Of a stretch of 64,000 bases of DNA, positions 28,228 through 38,309 are shown one piece after another. The number at the start of each line of letters is the position of its first letter. Positions within the stretch are counted from its first letter, which is position 1. Location: positions 1,505,103-1,569,102 of the forward strand of contig NZ_LR733293.1 of the NCBI RefSeq assembly GCF_902506095.1, written 5' to 3'. Below the pieces are notes generated by a model. The model was not told where the DNA came from, did not search any database, and saw only the letters and a program-made list of their open reading frames with translations. Position numbers and translations under genes: made by a program. This stretch comes from Arthrobacter sp. 9AX. GTDB lineage: Bacteria; Actinomycetota; Actinomycetes; Actinomycetales; Micrococcaceae.

Positions 28228-31200
28228 GTGGTTGCCCACAACGGCAGTGCCTATCTACCCAGAACCCTGGCAGCACTGGCGGACCAGACCCGGCCCGCGG
28301 ACTACGTCATAGGGGTCGACACCGGTTCCCGCGATGATTCGGAAGCCCTCCTCCAGCAGGCCCTGGGTGTGGCCCACGTTGTCAGCCACCGGGGAAAGAA
28401 CGGCATGGGCGCCGCGGTATCCGCCGGCCTCGCCAAGCTCGCACCCTTGCCTGGCGGGGCGGGCGGTGGCAGTTCGGAGTGGATCTGGCTGCTCCATGAC
28501 GACGCCGCACCCGCACCCGAGGCCCTGGCCGAATTGCTCACCGCCGTTGAACGCGCTCCCTCTGTCACAGTGGCAGGCTGCAAACAACTGGATTGGCACG
28601 CCGAACGCCAGTTGATCGACGTCGGCCTTTCAACAAGCCGCTGGGCCGAGCGGCTGTCCCTGATCGATGCCGATGAGCTCGACCAGGGCCAGTACGACGG
28701 CCGTACTGATACCTTTGCCGTGAATTCAGCCGGCATGCTGGTCCGCCGCGACGTCTGGGAGCATCTTGGCGGCTTCGATCCCGCGTTGCCGGGCAGCGGC
28801 GACGACGTCGATTTCTGCTGGCGCAACCGCCTGGCCGGACATCGTGTGGTGGTTGTCCCCGCAGCCCGGATGTTCCACGTTGCCCACCGCCCGCATGCGC
28901 TGGGCAATGCGGCCGCAGCCCGCAAGGCGCAGGTCCACCTGCGCCTGAAGCATGCACCGCTGTGGATAGTGCCTGTCCACGCGGCGGCGGCCCTGCTGGG
29001 CAGCATCTTCAAACTCGTGGTGAGTATCGCCGTCAAGGATCCCGGCCACGGCATCACGCAGCTCGTGGCCACCTTCGCCGCGTTGGGCCGGCCTCGTGCA
29101 GTCGTCAAGGCCCGGCGGACCGCCCGGCGGACCCGCCGGATCAGGCGGTCCGTCATCCGCAAGCTGCAGACACCGCGGCGGGAAGTATGGAGCCACCGGC
29201 GTTCCCTGATGGAAGCCCTGGGTTCTGACAACGGCGGGGACGACCTCGTGCAGGACCCCCTGGCACACCAGCCCAGTGGTGACGCCTCAGACGACTTCGC
29301 TGCCTTGGCCACCAGCAAGCGCGGCTGGGTGGGTAACGGGGCCCTGGCCGCCGTCATCGCCGGATCCGTCACGTCGCTGCTGGGACTAACCGGAATTTTT
29401 GGTGCCCCCGCGGTATCCGGCGGGGCACTCATTCCCGCAGCCAGCGGGCTGGGGGACATCTGGCACCACGCCTCCAGCTGGTGGATCTCCCTCGGCGCCG
29501 GGCTCCCGGGCCGCGGAGACCCCTTCGGCTACATCCTCTGGATCCTGGGTGTGCTCGGCGGCGGTGACACCAATGCCGCCCTGGCCTGGCTGCTCCTGCT
29601 CAGCACCCCGCTGTCCGGCCTGACAGCCTGGTTTGCTGCCGGCGGGCTGACAGTCCGCCGCCGCCTGCGGTTCGCTGCGGCGCTTTCCTGGGCCGCCGCC
29701 CCCGCCCTGCAGGTGGCCCTGAACCAGGGCCGGGCCGGGGCCCTGATCGCCCACATCATGATTCCCCTGCTGGCCCTTGCCCTGCTCCGGGCCACCGGCG
29801 CCGTCGTGGGCCAGGGCCGCTTCGAGGCACCGGTTCCCGGCGACCGCCGTTTTACCGACAAGCCGCCGGTCAAACCCGGGATCAACGGAATGCCGTCCTG
29901 GACCGCGGCCGCAGCGGCGGGGCTGGCGATGGCCGTGGTGACGGCCTCCGCGCCGTCCCTGCTGGTTCCGGCGATCGTGGTGACCGTGCTCTGCGGGCTC
30001 ATCCTGGGCCGCCGCGGCCGCACCGTCTGGTGGGCCCTGCTGCCCACTGCGGCCCTGTTCATTCCCTTCGCACTGTCCACCCTCGACAGGCCGCGGGCGC
30101 TGCTGGCCGATCCCGGCGTCCCGCTGGCCTTCAACGCCGCTCCGTTGTGGCAGCAGCTCCTCGGCCAGCCGCTTGAATTTGGCCAGGGCGCAGGCCTGTC
30201 CGGACTGCCCCATTTCGCTGCCGGCATACCCTGGGCGGGGCTGCTGGCTTACCTGGTGGCCGGTCCCGTCCTGCTCCTGGCCCTCGCGGGAATCTGGCTA
30301 CCGGGCCGCCGGACCGCCATTGCCAGATCGTTGTGGGTTGTTGCCACCATCGCCCTGGCCGGCGGCTGGCTCGCCGGACATGTGGCTGCCGGCAGCAATG
30401 CGAACACCATGGTCTCAGCCTTCCCCGGTCCGGCGGTTTCTGCCGCGGCCTTCGCTCTCCTTGGCGCCGCGCTGCTGGGGGCGGAACAGCTCCTGGGAAA
30501 TGCGGACAGGGCGCTGGCAGCCAGCGCGAAGCACAAGCTCGCGCTGAGGTCAGCGGCTTCGCTGGGCGTGGTGCTCCTGGTCGCCGGACCCTTGGCCGGG
30601 ATGGCCGCTTGGTCGGCGCAGAACCTGCTGCGGACATCCGCCGTGACCGCCCAAGAGCCCGCGGACGAGGCCGGACCCCTGGGTACACCCCGCCTGGTGG
30701 AAGCGGCCGGCCAGCGGATCCTGCCCGCCACGGCCATCGACCGGGGGACCGGGCCGGAGCAGACACGCACGCTCCTGATCAGCACCCGCGACGACGGAAC
30801 ATATGACGCCTCGTTGATGCGCGGCGCCGGCACCACGTTGGACAGCCTGTCCGGCATTGCATCTGCGCGCAACATCCTGGGTGCCCCGGGAGTGGAAACA
30901 GTGCGCGACGACGACGAGGTCACCGCCGCGGTCCGCCGGGTGGTCGCCACCCTGGTTGCGGGGCAGGGTGTGGATCCCAGGACCGATCTTGAGCAGTTGG
31001 GCGCCGGCTTTGTGGTGCTCCGGGCCGCCGACACAGCCGCGCAGCTGACCGCCAGCCGGATGGACGCCGTGCCGGGGCTTATTGCCGTGGGGCAGACGGA
31101 TGTCGGGTGGCTCTGGCGAATCGCCCCGCTGAACCAGCCTGCGCTGCAGCCGGCGGACATCACGCACCGGGTGCGGATCGTGGATGCGGACGGTGCTGCG

Positions 31201-31551
31201 ATCGGCCTGGTACCTTCGGGCTACGACAACGTCGACGCAGCAGTTCCTGCCGGACCTGAGGGCCGCCTTGTGGTCCTTGCGGAACGGGCGGATCCTGGCT
31301 GGACCGCCTGGCTGGACGGCCGGAAGCTGACATCAACCACGTCCGGATGGTCACAGGCCTTCACCCTTCCGCCCACGGCGGGCCACTTGACCGTGCGGTA
31401 TGAAAACCCATGGGCCGTGTGGAGCGGAATTGGCCAGGCCACTGTCATCGGCCTCACCGTGATGCTGGCCATCCCCATGCCGGCACGGCGCCAGCGCACC
31501 GGCCTGTCACGGGATGAAGGCTCCCTGCGTAAGGAACACCAGAATGCGTAA
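28228..31551 (+). CDS. Giant family 2 glycosyltransferase with multi-pass membrane domain
   Basis: About 1107 residues. The N-terminal GT-A domain (to about residue 240) shows VAHNGSAYLPRTL, VDTGSRDDS, a WLLHDDAAP metal-binding segment and GGFDPALPGSGDDVDFCWR. Then come about a dozen helices (390-820) and an extracytoplasmic C-terminal domain (830-1080) before a last helix. It likely makes or extends a lipid-linked wall polysaccharide. GTG 28228 is the first ordinary start, but the first beta strand begins five residues earlier (VTAVV). A non-canonical CTG 28195 or ATT 28198, overlapping the whiB2 stop behind AAGGAAG, may be real. The stop overlaps the DUF5719 start by 8 nt. Confidence 0.85.
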   Translation: MVAHNGSAYLPRTLAALADQTRPADYVIGVDTGSRDDSEALLQQALGVAHVVSHRGKNGMGAAVSAGLAKLAPLPGGAGGGSSEWIWLLHDDAAPAPEALAELLTAVERAPSVTVAGCKQLDWHAERQLIDVGLSTSRWAERLSLIDADELDQGQYDGRTDTFAVNSAGMLVRRDVWEHLGGFDPALPGSGDDVDFCWRNRLAGHRVVVVPAARMFHVAHRPHALGNAAAARKAQVHLRLKHAPLWIVPVHAAAALLGSIFKLVVSIAVKDPGHGITQLVATFAALGRPRAVVKARRTARRTRRIRRSVIRKLQTPRREVWSHRRSLMEALGSDNGGDDLVQDPLAHQPSGDASDDFAALATSKRGWVGNGALAAVIAGSVTSLLGLTGIFGAPAVSGGALIPAASGLGDIWHHASSWWISLGAGLPGRGDPFGYILWILGVLGGGDTNAALAWLLLLSTPLSGLTAWFAAGGLTVRRRLRFAAALSWAAAPALQVALNQGRAGALIAHIMIPLLALALLRATGAVVGQGRFEAPVPGDRRFTDKPPVKPGINGMPSWTAAAAAGLAMAVVTASAPSLLVPAIVVTVLCGLILGRRGRTVWWALLPTAALFIPFALSTLDRPRALLADPGVPLAFNAAPLWQQLLGQPLEFGQGAGLSGLPHFAAGIPWAGLLAYLVAGPVLLLALAGIWLPGRRTAIARSLWVVATIALAGGWLAGHVAAGSNANTMVSAFPGPAVSAAAFALLGAALLGAEQLLGNADRALAASAKHKLALRSAASLGVVLLVAGPLAGMAAWSAQNLLRTSAVTAQEPADEAGPLGTPRLVEAAGQRILPATAIDRGTGPEQTRTLLISTRDDGTYDASLMRGAGTTLDSLSGIASARNILGAPGVETVRDDDEVTAAVRRVVATLVAGQGVDPRTDLEQLGAGFVVLRAADTAAQLTASRMDAVPGLIAVGQTDVGWLWRIAPLNQPALQPADITHRVRIVDADGAAIGLVPSGYDNVDAAVPAGPEGRLVVLAERADPGWTAWLDGRKLTSTTSGWSQAFTLPPTAGHLTVRYENPWAVWSGIGQATVIGLTVMLAIPMPARRQRTGLSRDEGSLRKEHQNA

Positions 31552-33205
31552 CAGCTCCGTTTCCCCGGCAGCCCCGCTGGCCGGGCAAGCCGGCGGAGAA
31601 GGTGACCGGGAAAACCCGGTCCCGGCGAAGCGTCCGGAAAACGGGCGGAAAGCCATGGTGGCCGGCCTGGCCTCCGCGGCAGTCATTATTGCCTGTGCGG
31701 GCGCCGTGGTGACAGCCGGCTCCCTTCTTCCGCAGGCTGAGTCCAGCCGCAGCGTACCGGCAGGGGTGGCAGCGGTTCCCGCCGGAACCAGCGTGGGGGT
31801 CTGCCCCGGCCCCGCGCGCCTGCTCGAAGGCGCTGAAGCCGGCACTGACCCGCAGTTCAGCCCGGAGTCGGAAACCGCGGCGAGCTCCGTCACCGCGGCC
31901 GTGCTCGGCGCCGGCGGTGTGCTGCCAGCAAGCCGGCTCTCGGAGCTCACCGGCAGGACCGCCGTCGAAATCGCCAAAGAACCCGGCCAGTCCGCTGCCG
32001 CAGGTGCTCCCCAGGAACTCCTGGCCGGGATTGTGGCGTCCCGCTCCGTGGACCAGGTGAGTGTGCTCAGCGCCGATGCCACAGCCAACCAGAAGGCCTC
32101 CGCTGCCGCGGCCATGAAGTTCACCGCAACCGACGGCGACCTCCAGGGAACCGCGGCTGCCAACTGCCAGCAGCCCTCCAACGACCAATGGCTCGCCGGT
32201 GCTTCCACAACGGTGGGCCGTACGTCCGTGCTGATGCTGACCAATGCTTCCACCACCCCGGCCACCGTGAGCCTGGAGCTGTTCGGTTCCGGCGGACAGA
32301 TCCAAGCACCGGGGAGCCGCGGCCTGCTCGTGGCACCCGGCACATCGCGGCCGGTGGTACTCGCCGGCCTGGCACCCGGTGAAGAACAGCTAAGCGTGCA
32401 CGTCCGCAGCGCGGGCGGCCCTGTGGCAGCAGTCATCCAGCAGAGTGTCCTGCGGGGACTCATGCCGGGAGGAATCGACTTCATCGCCCCCGGCGCGGCG
32501 CCCGCCGTCCGGCAGGTCATGACCGGTATCGACATCCAGGACGCGGGACAGGTTGCGTCGCTCACGGCAAAGTCCGGGTACGGGGACGCAGGGCCGGCCC
32601 TTCAGCTCACCGTGCCTGGACCCTCTGACGCCGTGGTGGAGGTCAAGCTGTACGGACGGGACGGCCAGAAGACCCTGCCCTCCGGCGGAGTCATCACCGC
32701 GAAGGCGGGCGCGGTCACGGAGATTCCACTCGCAGGGGTCCCGGCCGGCCACTACACCGTGGCGGCATCGTCCGACGTCACATTCGTGGCCGCCGCGCGG
32801 GTGACACGGGGTGTCCAGGACAGCCAGGCGCTGGATGTTGCGTGGTCGGCATCAGGAGTGAGGCTTGGCAGCCAGCACATCGTCGCGGTGCCCAGGGGAG
32901 GCCAGCGCCAGCTGGTGTTTGGTGCCTTGGAGAACCGTGCCACCATTACGTATGCGGCCATCACTGCGGACGGCAAAGTCCGGGCCCCGTCCACGGCAGA
33001 TATCGCCGGCGGAACCACCGCGTCCGTCACCATTCCGGACAAAGCCGACGAATCCGACGTCGTTGGCTACGTGGTTTCGGCGTCTGGAGATGCAGCCTAT
33101 GGTGCACTGCTGCTCCAGCAGGACGGCAGGAACGACGTCTCGTCATTGGCCCTCCTGCCGGCAGCGGCAGGTCAGGAAACAGTCCCGGTCACGATCAGTT
33201 ACTGA
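31544..33205 (+). CDS. DUF5719 family secreted/membrane-anchored protein
   Basis: 553-residue protein of unknown function. A 37-residue cytoplasmic start is followed by one helix (AMVAGLASAAVIIACAGAVVTAGSLL). The rest is extracytoplasmic, rich in Ala, Gly, Val and Ser, and built of repeated beta-sandwich-like units, for example TSVLMLTNASTTPATVSLELF and ALQLTVPGPSDAVVEVKLYG. It overlaps and probably partners the large glycosyltransferase, as this pair is found together in other actinobacteria. A frame start at 31514 exists, but ATG 31544 has AAGGAA upstream. Possible role: an accessory in wall glycan assembly; this is inference only. Confidence 0.78.
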   Translation: MRNSSVSPAAPLAGQAGGEGDRENPVPAKRPENGRKAMVAGLASAAVIIACAGAVVTAGSLLPQAESSRSVPAGVAAVPAGTSVGVCPGPARLLEGAEAGTDPQFSPESETAASSVTAAVLGAGGVLPASRLSELTGRTAVEIAKEPGQSAAAGAPQELLAGIVASRSVDQVSVLSADATANQKASAAAAMKFTATDGDLQGTAAANCQQPSNDQWLAGASTTVGRTSVLMLTNASTTPATVSLELFGSGGQIQAPGSRGLLVAPGTSRPVVLAGLAPGEEQLSVHVRSAGGPVAAVIQQSVLRGLMPGGIDFIAPGAAPAVRQVMTGIDIQDAGQVASLTAKSGYGDAGPALQLTVPGPSDAVVEVKLYGRDGQKTLPSGGVITAKAGAVTEIPLAGVPAGHYTVAASSDVTFVAAARVTRGVQDSQALDVAWSASGVRLGSQHIVAVPRGGQRQLVFGALENRATITYAAITADGKVRAPSTADIAGGTTASVTIPDKADESDVVGYVVSASGDAAYGALLLQQDGRNDVSSLALLPAAAGQETVPVTISY

Positions 33206-33212
33206 CGGGCGT

Positions 33213-33629
33213 TCAGTACCTGCGCCGGTAAACGGGGTCCAGGGTTTCGGGGGCAACTCCGAGCATTTCCGCGGTATGTTCCACCACCACGTCGTGGACC
33301 AGGTCCTGGAGGTCGTCCATACCGCCCGAGGCCTGTTCAACCACGCGGCGGTAGACGGTGATCATCGGACCGTCCTCAGCCGTGGCCGGGGTGTAGGCGC
33401 CCATGGGGACCGTCGCCGACGTGGCCGCAAGCTGTTCGAGGTCGGGCGGGATCTCGTCCACGCCGAACCGTACGCCGTCGAGGGTCTTGCCCCAGATATC
33501 GTGGAGCCGCTGCGCGGAATCGAGCACCATGTCATCGAACCGGTCCGAGCGCGTGCGGTAGCCCGGATGCGTGGGGAGCATGACCTCGCCGCGGAGGCCG
33601 CGTCCATGCCGGTTGCGGCGGCGGGCCAT
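33213..33629 (-). CDS. Zincin-like metallopeptidase family protein (possibly inactive)
   Basis: 138-residue member of the minimal metallopeptidase family (PF06262 type) with the opening YRTRSDRFDDMVLDSAQRL and MITVYRRVVE. The expected HExxH zinc site is replaced by LVHDVVVEHTAEMLG: a histidine, Asp in place of the catalytic Glu, and a shifted EH. It may be inactive or bind metal differently. The frame extends upstream to 33752, but ATG 33629 gives the family length with a basic ARRRNRHGRG start. It corresponds to Rv3259 beside whiB2. Convergent with DUF5719, 7 nt apart. Confidence 0.72.
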   Translation of the reverse strand: MARRRNRHGRGLRGEVMLPTHPGYRTRSDRFDDMVLDSAQRLHDIWGKTLDGVRFGVDEIPPDLEQLAATSATVPMGAYTPATAEDGPMITVYRRVVEQASGGMDDLQDLVHDVVVEHTAEMLGVAPETLDPVYRRRY

Positions 33630-33845
33630 AAAGCTTCTACGGGGCGATGCCGTACCCGGGTCCCTGCGGGTATCCGGGTCAGCCAACCGGACCGTAAACC
33701 CTGATTCATGGTTCGATGACTGCATACATTGACTGTAAACCCGGGCGAACAATTACGCGACACATAGTCTGCCGACTTCGTGGGCGCGTCGACCCGCAGC
33801 TGGAATGCGCCGTTTTGCCGGCGACAGCGAGTAGTCTGGGATGTC

Positions 33846-34235
33846 GTGGGAGCTATCCGTCAGTGTTCAAGATCTGCGTGCCGCCAGTCAGCGGTGGCCA
33901 CTCTGACGTACGTGTATGCCGACTCCACCGCAGTCCTCGGTCCGCTGGCAACCTACGCCGAACCACATTGTTACGATCTGTGCGAACAGCACGCAGATTC
34001 GCTCACCGTTCCCCGCGGCTGGGAAGTCCTGCGCCTTGCGATGCCCACCGCCCCGCAGCAGCCCGGCCCGGATGACCTGCTGGCCCTGGCCAACGCTGTC
34101 CGGGACGCCGCCGCGTTGCCGGCCCAGCCGCAGCCCGGCACCGCCAACCGCGGGCCGCATTCAGCCCTGGAAGCTCCGGCCGGGACGGAAGGTACCCGAA
34201 GGGGACACTTGCGCGTCCTGCGGGAACCGTCCTGA
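33846..34235 (+). CDS. DUF3499 family protein
   Basis: 129-residue actinobacterial protein of unknown function. Two cysteine pairs, CSRSAC near the N-terminus and CYDLC about 35 residues later, suggest a small zinc ribbon; ATLTYVYADSTAVLGPLATYAEPH is the conserved core. The C-terminal half is Pro/Ala-rich. The frame is open from 33780, but GTG 33846 gives the standard N-terminus, with TAGTCT 8 nt upstream. Rv3258c is the positional counterpart. In mycobacteria a phosphomannomutase gene follows; here Trm112 follows instead. Confidence 0.82.
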   Translation: MGAIRQCSRSACRQSAVATLTYVYADSTAVLGPLATYAEPHCYDLCEQHADSLTVPRGWEVLRLAMPTAPQQPGPDDLLALANAVRDAAALPAQPQPGTANRGPHSALEAPAGTEGTRRGHLRVLREPS

Positions 34236-34312
34236 GCGCATCTGGCGGTACGCTGGAAGCTGCAATTCCGTCCGCTACCGGCGCCAGCGCGCCCGCCAGG
34301 GAGCATGTATCA

Positions 34313-34540
34313 ATGCCAAAGATCAGTCCTGAACTGCTGTCCGTCCTGCGTTGCCCCGTGACCGGTTCACCCCTGGTACAGGAAGGCGAGGAACTCGTGG
34401 CCACCGCTGCGGACGGGTCCGGAGTGAACCCCCGCTACGCCATCGAGGACGGGATTCCGCTCCTGCTGCCGCCCGAACTGCTGGCAGCCGCGGCCTCCGC
34501 CGGTTCAGACCAGCATGACGCTTCCACCGCCGCACAGTAG
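34313..34540 (+). CDS. Trm112 family protein
   Basis: 75-residue protein of the Trm112/YcaR family. LLSVLRCPVTGSPLV and YAIEDGIPLLLPPE are the conserved parts. Eukaryotic Trm112 activates several methyltransferases. The bacterial protein's partners are less defined, and only one of the usual zinc cysteines (CPVTG) is kept. It lies 107 nt before ahcY, which removes the S-adenosylhomocysteine made by methyltransferases, so a functional link is plausible but inferred. ATG 34313 has GGGAGC upstream. Confidence 0.8.
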   Translation: MPKISPELLSVLRCPVTGSPLVQEGEELVATAADGSGVNPRYAIEDGIPLLLPPELLAAAASAGSDQHDASTAAQ

Positions 34541-34647
34541 CCCTCTCGACGTTCCATCCAAGCCCGCCCGGTCCCGGTTCCCGCACCGTGCCGCTGTTCC
34601 CGGGACCCAGTACCGGCCACACCGCCGGATAAGTAAAGGATTTACCC
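34541..34647 (+). other. ahcY leader region
   Basis: It contains an 8-bp perfect stem (34570-34577 with 34600-34607) around a 22-nt loop, and AAAGGA eight bases before the ahcY ATG. I see no match to the SAH riboswitch core. The hairpin may end the Trm112 transcript. Confidence 0.35.
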
Positions 34648-36126
<1,479 letters not shown>

Positions 36127-36136
36127 GAAGTAAAGC

Positions 36137-36172
36137 GCCCGGGTGCCCTCGGCACCCGGGCTGTTACTTTTT
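36137..36172 (+). terminator. ahcY terminator
   Basis: An 11-bp perfect GC stem (36137-36147 with 36151-36161), CTC loop, and the T-rich TGTTACTTTTT after it. The L,D-transpeptidase promoter box TAGGAT starts at 36178. Confidence 0.92.
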
Positions 36173-36189
36173 GCACCTAGGATCAAAGT

Positions 36190-37428
36190 ATGGAGCCTGA
36201 AGTCAAGCCCCGCCGTCCGGGCCGCACCAAGACGATTCTTGTGGTGGTGGCCGTATGCCTCCTCGCCGCCGTCGGTGGTGTGTTCGCCGCGGTAGCACCC
36301 GGAATCGCCCGCGGTGCCATCGAATCCGAGGCCGGCTCCGCCGTCAGGTCCTCTCCCGGCGTCGCCTTGCCGGTAATCGCCCCCGTGAAACTGGACGCAG
36401 CACCCGCCAACGGTGCCAAGCAGGTCAACCCGGCCGCCCCGGTGTCCCTGAAGGTGGCCAACGGCACCATCGAACGGGTCACCCTCACCAGCACCGCCGG
36501 CGAAACCGTCGAAGGCAGCATCGACGCCGGGGGCACCGCGTGGACCGCAGCCGGGGCGTTGAAGTTCAACACGGACTACAGCTACACCTACGTAGTCAAG
36601 GACAGCGCCGGACGCGAGACAAGCACCACGCAGACGTTCAGCACCGTTTCCAGCTCCCACGAAGCGGATGCCGCCATCTACCCCCTCGATGGGATGAAGG
36701 TGGGGGTGGGACAGCCCCTGCAGATCATCTTCAGTGAACCGGTCCTCAACCGCGACGCCGTGGAGAAGGCCATCACCATCACCAGCAGTGCCGGACAGGT
36801 GGGCGCCTTCCACTGGTACAGCGACACGATGGTGCGGTACCGGGCGGAGAACTTCTGGGCCGCGAATTCCACCATCACCATGGACATGAAGCTCTTCGGC
36901 GTGGACCTCGGCAACGGGCAGATCGCTAACTTCAACAAGAAGGCGAACGTCGCCATTGGCGACAAGAAGGTGGCCGTGGCGGACGCGGCGGCCCACACCT
37001 TCACGCTGAGCGTCAATGACCAGGTGGTCAAGACGCTGCCGGTCAGCATGGGGGATAAGCGGTTTCCGTCCGCCCGGGGCTACGGCGTGCTGATGGAGAA
37101 GAAGCGCTATGACCACTTCCGCGCCTCAAGCATCGGACTCAAGCCTGACGATCCCGCCTATTACGGTGACGTGGACGTCGAGTACACCATCCGGCTGACC
37201 CTCAGCGGCGCCTACATCCACCAGGCACTGCCGTCCGCGTTCCCTTTTATCGGCAATACCAACGTCTCGCACGGCTGCATTGGATTCGCCCCCGACGGCG
37301 CTGCCTGGGTCTTTGACAACATGGGCACCGGCGACGTGGTCCAGATCATCAACACCGAGGGTGACTACGCAGCCCACACGGACGGGTTCGGCGACTGGAA
37401 CATCCCCTGGGGCGAATACAACAACTAG
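36190..37428 (+). CDS. L,D-transpeptidase with Ig-like domains
   Basis: 412-residue wall enzyme that forms 3-3 cross-links or anchors stem peptides. A basic cytoplasmic tip (KPRRPGRTK) and one helix at about residues 15-37 anchor it; there is no lipobox cysteine. Two Ig-like domains follow (about 60-150 and 155-250), then the YkuD domain (about 255-380) with YIHQALP and the catalytic Cys363 in SHGCIGF. The residue two places after the Cys is Gly where the family motif usually has Asn. The domain order is that of mycobacterial Ldts. The ATG has TAGGAT exactly 6 nt upstream and no ribosome site. Confidence 0.92.
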   Translation: MEPEVKPRRPGRTKTILVVVAVCLLAAVGGVFAAVAPGIARGAIESEAGSAVRSSPGVALPVIAPVKLDAAPANGAKQVNPAAPVSLKVANGTIERVTLTSTAGETVEGSIDAGGTAWTAAGALKFNTDYSYTYVVKDSAGRETSTTQTFSTVSSSHEADAAIYPLDGMKVGVGQPLQIIFSEPVLNRDAVEKAITITSSAGQVGAFHWYSDTMVRYRAENFWAANSTITMDMKLFGVDLGNGQIANFNKKANVAIGDKKVAVADAAAHTFTLSVNDQVVKTLPVSMGDKRFPSARGYGVLMEKKRYDHFRASSIGLKPDDPAYYGDVDVEYTIRLTLSGAYIHQALPSAFPFIGNTNVSHGCIGFAPDGAAWVFDNMGTGDVVQIINTEGDYAAHTDGFGDWNIPWGEYNN

Positions 37429-37445
37429 CGCCGGGCTGGCGCGGG

Positions 37446-38246
37446 CTACGTGCTGAACGGCAGCCGGTGCAGCCGCTCGCCCGTCTCAGCGCTCCTGCGC
37501 CGTGCCTTGCCAAGCCTGGCCAGCTCCCTGCTGCGCCGTTCCGCAACGACGGCGGCAAGGTAGTCGTCAGGGCTTGTTCCGGGAGGCGGGGGAGGGGCCA
37601 CGTGGGCCGCGAGTTCGGTGGCAATTGACTCGGCCAGCCCTGCCCTGGACAGCGGAGCCATGCGGCCGGCCTGCCGCATGAACTGCGACGCCCGCCGCGC
37701 CGCTGCATCCGGGATCCGCCCGATATCCGCCGCAGCCCCCCACGCCTGCAGCCGAGGCGGGACGAACACCGGGGCCGGCCGCTCCACCGGTACCCGGCTG
37801 CGGATGGCGTAGGTCCCGGCCATCAGGTCACCCAGCCGGCGGGACCTTTCATTGAAGAGGGCTACGGCGATGGCCAGGCCGCCGAAGGTCACATAGATTT
37901 CGAGGAAACCGGTCAGGCCGCGGATGAGGGCGTGGCGGAACCGGATGGCTCCGCCGTCCTCCCGGACCACCCGGAGGCCGGCGGCAAGTTTGCCCAGCGA
38001 CAGTCCGCGGCTCAGGGTCTCGATCGCCACCGGAACAACCACCAGGCAGAACACCACGCTGGCAATCATCAATGCGCGCAGGGCGGCTTCGTCCAGGTCC
38101 CCGCCAGCCGCCGACAGCCCCATCAGGATCACCACCAGCAGCACGATGCTCAAGGCCATGTCCAGGAGCAGGCCGAGGGCGCGTGCCGCGAAGGAGGCAG
38201 GACGCAATTCCAGCACAACTGCCTCGCCCGTGACGATTGGACTCAC
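37446..38246 (-). CDS. RDD family membrane protein
   Basis: 266-residue protein whose first half is an RDD domain: ELRPASFAARALGLLLDM with the R-D pair in helix one, a LGKLAAGLRVVREDGGAIR loop, and RRLGDLMAGTYAI. Three helices are expected. The C-terminal 110 residues are cytoplasmic, basic and Pro-rich. Family function is not settled; some members are Na+/H+ antiporters. It is divergent from a SpoIIM-family gene. RDD and SpoIIM genes usually accompany moxR-DUF58-transglutaminase clusters, which here lie 9 kb away. GTG 38246 has AGGA upstream; the longer frame to 38954 is antisense to spoIIM. Confidence 0.85.
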   Translation of the reverse strand: MSPIVTGEAVVLELRPASFAARALGLLLDMALSIVLLVVILMGLSAAGGDLDEAALRALMIASVVFCLVVVPVAIETLSRGLSLGKLAAGLRVVREDGGAIRFRHALIRGLTGFLEIYVTFGGLAIAVALFNERSRRLGDLMAGTYAIRSRVPVERPAPVFVPPRLQAWGAAADIGRIPDAAARRASQFMRQAGRMAPLSRAGLAESIATELAAHVAPPPPPGTSPDDYLAAVVAERRSRELARLGKARRRSAETGERLHRLPFST

Positions 38247-38309
38247 ACTGGTTCCTGTTCTGGCGTCGGATGATGCAGCCAGTCTAGTGCCGGCCGTTAG
38301 GCTGATGCC

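Noticed and set aside
33630..33752. N-terminal extension of the zincin-like protein up to 33752
   Set aside because: The extra 41 residues look non-coding and ATG 33629 gives the normal family length.
34541..34647. SAH riboswitch upstream of ahcY
   Set aside because: The leader contains only a simple 8-bp hairpin; I could not find the conserved SAH aptamer core.
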